DNA of 17,979 nucleotides, taken from assembly GCA_964413365.1 (NCBI GenBank), contig CAYPRM010000026.1, positions 1 through 17,979 of the forward strand, read 5' to 3'. The stretch is from RGIG4608 sp964413365. Its GTDB lineage: Bacteria > Bacillota > Clostridia > Oscillospirales > CAG-272. Shown piece after piece: positions 14,287 to 17,979 of the stretch (position 1 is the stretch's first letter; each line of letters opens with the position of its first letter). A model generated the notes under the pieces. The model was not told the DNA's origin and searched no databases. It saw nothing but the letters and a program-made list of their open reading frames with translations. The position numbers were made by a program, and so were the translations under genes.

Positions 14287-15789
14287 TTATTTCTTTCTTG
14301 CAAGCAGTTCTGCTAGTTCTTCCGTTGAAAGTGATGAAAGCTGCTCAACGAGCTCGTCGCGTTTCGATTTCTTCTTGCCATCAATATTCAACAGAAGTGA
14401 GTTGTACTCCATCTGCTTCTCCAAGGGATAATGGTCAATGTATAGCTCAGTGATAGAGTGCTCGTTGACAGAATGCCCCATGCTCTCGGAAATATAGTTG
14501 ATGTCAACGCCTGCATTGCGCAAGTTTGTTGCGAAAGAATGGCGGCACCAGGTTCCGGAAGGACGCACTTCCCAGTTGAGAACATCCTTGCATATCTTTG
14601 TCACTCTGTCCTGAATGTTCGAATTCTCTGCCGAAGTGCGGACACGTTTATCTGCCTTGCTGGTTGCACCATCAAGAATATATGGAAATACCAGTGCATT
14701 CAACTTTGGTGGCGCTGCTATGTCATCAAGAATCCGTTGCAGTGGCGGAATAATAGGAATAATAACCTCAGAACAGTTTTCACTCCTATTAGTCGTCTTG
14801 ATGCGATTGAACTTGAACGCCCGTCTTTCTGAGTTGAAATAGAACGACGTGTAGCGGAGTTCACTTGCATCAACTAGGTTAAAACCATTGCAGAGATATT
14901 GCACCAAGAATAGACCAAGCGACTGGTGTGCCTTCTCAGCATACCCTGCCTTCCATTTATCTGAGAACTCGTTATTGATGAACACTTCATAGAGACGAGT
15001 CATCTGCTCAACTGTAAGATAGCGGTCTTTACGTGTCTTACCGTTTGGGATGGAAACAAGATCTTTCTGTCGAATGTTTGAGAATGGATATTGCTTATTG
15101 ACAAGGTAACCTTGGCGTACGCACTCATTCCAGACGGCACGGCAGCAACGAAGATAGATACCACGGGTAGTATCGCTAATCTTACCAACTAGATTGCCAT
15201 CTTTATCTTTGACGCCATTCTTCATGCCGTCGCTCCATTGCTCAATTTCGTCCTTACCTATCTTGAAGCCGACAATAGGATGCTTCCACATTATCTTCTT
15301 GAACGACTTCAATGCATATTCATACGGTTCTGCCGTGGTGTAACGTTCACCTCCATTTTCTGTCCTGAAACGGTTGATAATCTGTAACCAAATATCCATG
15401 AACGTTGCTTCCTTATGCGTGCCAACACCCATTATTACTGCCTTTAAGCGGTCTAACGAAGTGTTACCACCAAGCTTAGCGACAATGTTTGAATATTTGT
15501 TAAATAGATCATCAAACACCATCTTCTTTTCATACAAATCTGAGCGCACTGCCTTTGAATTTAGCGTGCAGACTTTTGAGAATTCTTCTTCAGAGTATTC
15601 ACCTTCAACAAACTGGTACCATGACTTGCGGTCTATGGTATAGCGCATTGCGACAGGATAAGTATCTCTGCCGCTTTTAGAGTGGCGCTTGTCGAGTACA
15701 AGCGAGAATGTGCAGTTTCCGAATCTCGATGTTCGGAATGTTGTCTGTAGTTTCTTAGCTCCCATACTATAGTCGTTAGTTATGTCCAT
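14287..15789 (-). CDS. Tyrosine recombinase (integrase) of the element
   Basis: A 500-residue Bacteroidales-type tyrosine recombinase. The arm-binding and core-binding regions fill residues 1-250. The catalytic domain shows RIKT (about 329-332) as the beta-strand lysine, TWCRHSFAT with RII at R416, MGHS with H439 and nucleophile Y450 in ITELYIDHY. At the RI position the motif reads NGFNLVDASEL, with Asn304 where most family members have Arg; IntDOT of CTnDOT is a known case with a non-Arg RI residue. It lies 154 bp from the tRNA fragment and reads away from it, the usual layout for the integrase that made the insertion. Promoter and repeat sites are between gene and attachment site. The start MDITNDYSMGAKK has no strong Shine-Dalgarno, normal for this order. 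Confidence 0.92.
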   Translation of the reverse strand: MDITNDYSMGAKKLQTTFRTSRFGNCTFSLVLDKRHSKSGRDTYPVAMRYTIDRKSWYQFVEGEYSEEEFSKVCTLNSKAVRSDLYEKKMVFDDLFNKYSNIVAKLGGNTSLDRLKAVIMGVGTHKEATFMDIWLQIINRFRTENGGERYTTAEPYEYALKSFKKIMWKHPIVGFKIGKDEIEQWSDGMKNGVKDKDGNLVGKISDTTRGIYLRCCRAVWNECVRQGYLVNKQYPFSNIRQKDLVSIPNGKTRKDRYLTVEQMTRLYEVFINNEFSDKWKAGYAEKAHQSLGLFLVQYLCNGFNLVDASELRYTSFYFNSERRAFKFNRIKTTNRSENCSEVIIPIIPPLQRILDDIAAPPKLNALVFPYILDGATSKADKRVRTSAENSNIQDRVTKICKDVLNWEVRPSGTWCRHSFATNLRNAGVDINYISESMGHSVNEHSITELYIDHYPLEKQMEYNSLLLNIDGKKKSKRDELVEQLSSLSTEELAELLARKK

Positions 15790-15796
15790 GAATTAT

Positions 15797-15829
15797 CCCA
15801 ACATAAATTGGGAAAACAATGGGAAAACA
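15797..15829. repeat. Integrase-side arm-type repeats
   Basis: TGGGAAAACA occurs at 15809-15818 and again at 15820-15829, one helical turn (11 bp) apart. TCCCAA and TTGGGA (15797-15814) form an inverted pair overlapping the first repeat. The place, between the integrase start and the attachment core, fits recombinase arm-binding sites or autoregulation of the gene. Confidence 0.55.
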
Positions 15830-15873
15830 AAATCGGTTTGAAATAGGCTTTTACAGCCTATCGTTAACAATCA

Positions 15874-15905
15874 CAAAGTTATAACTTATTGATAATCAGT
15901 GCAAA
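15874..15905 (-). promoter_or_regulatory. Promoter of the integrase gene
   Basis: On the minus strand TTTG (15905-15902), a 20-bp spacer, then TAACTTTG (15881-15874). A leader hairpin (ATAGGCT and AGCCTAT, 15844-15860) lies between the promoter and the gene. Confidence 0.65.
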
Positions 15906-15939
15906 TTAATTTAGCTAAAAATCACTAAATATCATTCTC

Positions 15940-15986
15940 TCAAACTCATAATCTGGAGGTCCTAGGTTCAAGCCCTAGCTGGTCCA
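15940..15986 (+). other. Attachment site: 3' part of a CAT-anticodon tRNA gene
   Basis: The sequence folds as the 3' 47 nt of a tRNA: anticodon arm with loop CTCATAA (anticodon CAT at 15947-15949), variable AGGTC, T arm CTAGG-TTCAAGC-CCTAG, acceptor strand CTGGTCC and discriminator A. The D arm and 5' acceptor strand (expected GGACCAG) are missing, so this is a duplicated tRNA end left by integration, not a working gene. One anticodon-stem pair (A15943/C15953) is mismatched, suggesting the identity block begins just after it. The intact tRNA should lie beyond the left edge. Confidence 0.8.
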
Positions 15987-15992
15987 CACTGA

Positions 15993-16030
15993 AAATCAGC
16001 GACTTAGAAACTTTTCCAAGTCGCTGATTT
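15993..16030. terminator. Hairpin after the tRNA fragment
   Basis: AAATCAGCGACTT and AAGTCGCTGATTT form a perfect 13-bp stem with a 12-nt loop, followed by CCGTTTTG. It starts 7 bp after the tRNA 3' end, where the tRNA's own terminator is expected. Confidence 0.6.
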
Positions 16031-16037
16031 CCGTTTT

Positions 16038-16136
16038 GCGAACACGATGCGAACACCACGACATGGCTATTGCAATGGCGAACACATAGCTTTTTCTACT
16101 TTCTGCAACGTTATAATATTTGCGAACACGCGAACA
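16038..16136. repeat. Five GCGAACA(C) direct repeats beside the attachment site
   Basis: GCGAACAC occurs at 16038, 16049, 16078 and 16122, and GCGAACA at 16130. The first two are 11 bp apart as GCGAACACGATGCGAACAC, the same spacing and word pattern as GGGAAAACAATGGGAAAAC on the integrase side. They look like arm sites of a second recombinase, but no integrase gene is next to them. Confidence 0.6.
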
Positions 16137-16144
16137 TTTATTTT

Positions 16145-17029
16145 CTACTCATCATCCGGTTGCTCATAATAATATGAGTAGTCGATGCCCTTCATAAATA
16201 TTTCTCGGTCGTTAATCTTATCCGTTAAGGCATTCTTGACCAACTTCTTTATCTGAGTTGCATCAACGACGCTGTGTGTCATGGCAGCAAGATAGTCCTT
16301 CTTGTTTATCTTACTCCAGTCAACGCATTTCTTCAGACTGCGCTTCAACATCAAGTCTAGCCAAATGCGTGTTGAACGTCCGTTACCTTCACGGAAAGGA
16401 TGAGCAATATTCATCTCCACGTACTTATCCATTATTTCATCAAAGGTCGTTTCTGGCATCTTCTCAATGCTTGCAAGTGTTTGGGGCAAATACTGAGCCA
16501 TTGCAAATTGAAATCCGCCTTTTGCTATGTTTACAGTCCTTATCTTCCCCGCAAAATCATAGAGACCACCAAAAAGATAAGCATGAATCTGCTGAAGTCC
16601 CTTTACAGTACCTACTTCAATAGAGTTTATCAAGTCGCTTTCAAATAAAGTGTATGCCTTCTTTCTACTTTGACCGTCAATCGTATTGTCACTATACGTA
16701 AACCAATCCAAGAAATCAGCAGCTTTATTATTAGGAAAGTTCTTGGCAAGTTCCATGACACCTTCTAAGTCAATAACATCTGTATTGTATTTCTTACCAT
16801 CTGGACCTGACATTTTCAGTTGGTTAGTGCCACTAACCAACTGGTCGCCATTCCTTTTTAATTTGGACTTTAAATACTTCCAGTAGTTGCGGTTCTTCTT
16901 GTAGTCGTCCTGCTCATTGAGCACGCCGACAATGTCAATGACCGAGAACCACCATTTGTCGTTCTCGTCATCCCAGGTGGCTCGCACCTCCCGATCTTTA
17001 TAGAAGCGTATAGAAACTTTTGTCATCAT
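16145..17029 (-). CDS. BRO-N / Fic-domain fusion protein (putative AMP-transferase)
   Basis: A 294-residue protein with ATGs at 17029 and 17026. Residues 1-112 resemble the BRO N-terminal DNA-binding domain of phage anti-repressors (WWFSVIDIVGVL, YWKYLKSKL, NQLKMSGPDGKKYNTDVID). Residues 125-275 are a Fic domain with a full catalytic motif HPFREGNGRSTR at 210-221 and a typical LFGGLYDFAGKIRT segment (flap region). Fic enzymes usually transfer AMP from ATP to target hydroxyls. The C-terminal SYYYEQ at 285-290 resembles the (S/T)xxxE(G/N) inhibitory helix of class III Fic proteins, with Gln in place of Gly/Asn; this would make the protein self-inhibited (inference). It starts 6 bp after the FtsK-like stop, so the two are probably cotranscribed. 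A 27-nt palindrome encodes residues 63-71. Confidence 0.85.
   Translation of the reverse strand: MMTKVSIRFYKDREVRATWDDENDKWWFSVIDIVGVLNEQDDYKKNRNYWKYLKSKLKRNGDQLVSGTNQLKMSGPDGKKYNTDVIDLEGVMELAKNFPNNKAADFLDWFTYSDNTIDGQSRKKAYTLFESDLINSIEVGTVKGLQQIHAYLFGGLYDFAGKIRTVNIAKGGFQFAMAQYLPQTLASIEKMPETTFDEIMDKYVEMNIAHPFREGNGRSTRIWLDLMLKRSLKKCVDWSKINKKDYLAAMTHSVVDATQIKKLVKNALTDKINDREIFMKGIDYSYYYEQPDDE
16817..16843. repeat. 27-nt perfect palindrome in the BRO-N coding region
   Basis: CAGTTGGTTAGTG, central C, CACTAACCAACTG: perfect 13-nt arms. On the coding strand it is exactly nine codons, Q-L-V-S-G-T-N-Q-L, starting in phase 1. Confidence 0.8.
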
Positions 17030-17035
17030 TAATAT

Positions 17036-17979
17036 CTATCTTAAAATCTTCAAGATTTTTTCAAGGGATTCTTCGTCTGAGATTAAGACCTCTCTCGGCA
17101 TACTTCCTTGTGGTTCTCCAACAATTCCTGCTGCTTGCAATTGTTCCATTAGGCGACCTGCACGATTGTAACCTATGGAAAATTGTCGTTGTATCTTACT
17201 TATTGAACCTTGCTGTGACAATACCACCATCCTCGCTGCCTGTTCAAAGAGAGGATCAAGACTATTTACATTAAGACCATTATTATCATCGTAATTCCCC
17301 TTGCGAGCATCAGGTTCAGGGATAAATAAAGGTTCAACCGGTCCAGGTTGGCTTTCTATAAATTTTGATATTGATTTTATTTCCGTATTGTCAACAAATG
17401 CGCCTTGTACACGTATGGGGTCTCCCACATTTATATATAGCATGTCATCATGACCTATAAGTTGTTGGGCACCGAGTCTGTCAAGAATTACCAGTGAATC
17501 AGCACGTGAGGCGACTCTATATGATATACGAACAGGAAAGTCCCTCTTAATTGTTTCTGTTATAATTCTTGTATTTGGTCTTTGCGTCGCCATAATGATA
17601 TGAATTCCAACAGCTCGACCCAATTGGGCTATACGAACTATCGGATTCTCAAATTTATCACCCTCTGCCATAATTAGATCTCCAAATTCATTAATGATCA
17701 CAACAATATATGGCATATATTCATGTCCCTCTATTGGGTTGAGTTGGTGGTAGATAAATTTATTATTGTAATCTATTATATTACGCACTTTCGCCAGTTT
17801 GAGTATTTTGTATCGTTGATCCATTAGTACACAAAGACCACTTAATGTTTTAATGGCCTTATTTAAGTCGGTAATAATTGGTTCATCTTCGTTTTCCTCA
17901 AGAGCCGCCATGTAATGTTTCGCGATCGGAGCAAATAAGTTAAATTCGACACCTTTGGGGTCTATTAAAACAAGTTTCA
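17036..17979 (-). CDS. ftsK: FtsK/SpoIIIE-family DNA translocase, 5' end beyond the window
   Basis: The frame is open through the right edge: codons before the ATG at 17911 read KLVLIDPKGVEFNLFAPIAK, clearly FtsK, so that ATG is internal. What is present is the C-terminal part of the motor (RYKILKLAKVRNIIDYN, IATQRP-like IMATQRPNTRIITETIK, GAQQLIGHDDMLYI) and a complete gamma winged-helix domain (SISKIQRQFSIGYNRAGRLM, GIVGEPQGSMPREVL). Walker B reads VVIINEFGDLI, with Asn (codon AAT) where FtsK has Asp (GAT). Other normally invariant stretches also differ (AEGDKFE, ILDRLGA). This suggests a diverged second copy rather than the housekeeping translocase. The BRO-Fic gene follows 6 bp downstream. 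Walker A cannot be checked here. Confidence 0.85.
   Translation of the reverse strand, partial: KLVLIDPKGVEFNLFAPIAKHYMAALEENEDEPIITDLNKAIKTLSGLCVLMDQRYKILKLAKVRNIIDYNNKFIYHQLNPIEGHEYMPYIVVIINEFGDLIMAEGDKFENPIVRIAQLGRAVGIHIIMATQRPNTRIITETIKRDFPVRISYRVASRADSLVILDRLGAQQLIGHDDMLYINVGDPIRVQGAFVDNTEIKSISKFIESQPGPVEPLFIPEPDARKGNYDDNNGLNVNSLDPLFEQAARMVVLSQQGSISKIQRQFSIGYNRAGRLMEQLQAAGIVGEPQGSMPREVLISDEESLEKILKILR

Noticed and set aside
14062..14453. Plus-strand frames of 84 and 129 codons near the integrase 3' end
   Set aside because: They run into the integrase on the opposite strand, and the two compete in different frames with low-complexity products.
15930..15990. A complete tRNA gene
   Set aside because: Only the anticodon arm, T arm and 3' acceptor strand are present; the D arm and 5' strand are missing.
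16258..16648. Plus-strand frames of 82 and 121 codons
   Set aside because: They lie wholly antisense to the Fic domain, whose catalytic motif shows the real frame.

Overview
The window is Bacteroidales DNA, probably from a gut Bacteroides or Prevotella relative. Three things point there. Promoters carry the TAnnTTTG element (-7), three of them with a TTG/TTTG element 20 bp upstream. Shine-Dalgarno sequences are mostly weak. The gene families (DUF3853 protein, Bacteroides-type MobA/MobC, integrase with a non-Arg RI residue, FtsK) are typical of the order. Almost everything left of about 15.99 kb reads as one mobilizable or integrative element that used the 3' half of a CAT-anticodon tRNA gene as its attachment site.

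Layout. 16-2735 (minus strand): a two-gene, ATGA-coupled cassette. It encodes a DndC/BrxP-like PAPS-reductase-family protein with an 8-cysteine ferredoxin module and a DUF4007-like tail, then a short protein resembling the start of HNH restriction endonucleases. This is probably the edge of a phage-defence locus continuing off the left side. 2736-3252: a divergent regulatory region with two promoters, a 22-nt palindrome and tandem 10-bp repeats. 3253-4593: an unrecognised cargo gene with its own promoter and terminator. 4731-10508: the replication and mobilization module in one direction, from a promoter to a strong terminator: DUF3853 HTH protein, replication-type protein, DnaC-like ATPase, small protein, primase-like protein, oriT-like hairpin cluster, relaxase, MobC-like protein and a single-TM protein. 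10579-12432: a T4 Rnl2-type RNA ligase with a long structured leader, plus a phage-type hypothetical gene. 12476-14032 (minus): a DUF1016/YhcG nuclease gene frameshifted in a (CA)4 tract, and a fragment of a second one. 14287-15789 (minus): tyrosine recombinase. 15809-16136: arm-like repeats and the tRNA attachment fragment.

Right of the attachment site (16145-17979, minus) is a different unit: a partial FtsK-like translocase with Asn in place of the Walker B Asp, followed 6 bp later by a BRO-N/Fic fusion. GCGAACAC repeats beside the attachment site match the spacing of the integrase-side repeats, so this side may belong to a second element in the same tRNA rather than to plain chromosome.

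How the genes may work together: the integrase excises and inserts the element at the tRNA; the DnaC-like and primase-like proteins may support replication of the excised form; relaxase, MobC-like protein and oriT let it be moved by a co-resident conjugative element. The cargo (PAPS-reductase cassette, RNA ligase, DUF1016 nuclease, BRO-Fic) is of defence or conflict type. The most unusual structural signal is a set of 27-nt palindromes (13-nt arms, single central base) between 12.4 and 16.8 kb. They lie inside coding sequence, back to back in a gene remnant, and in intergenic DNA.
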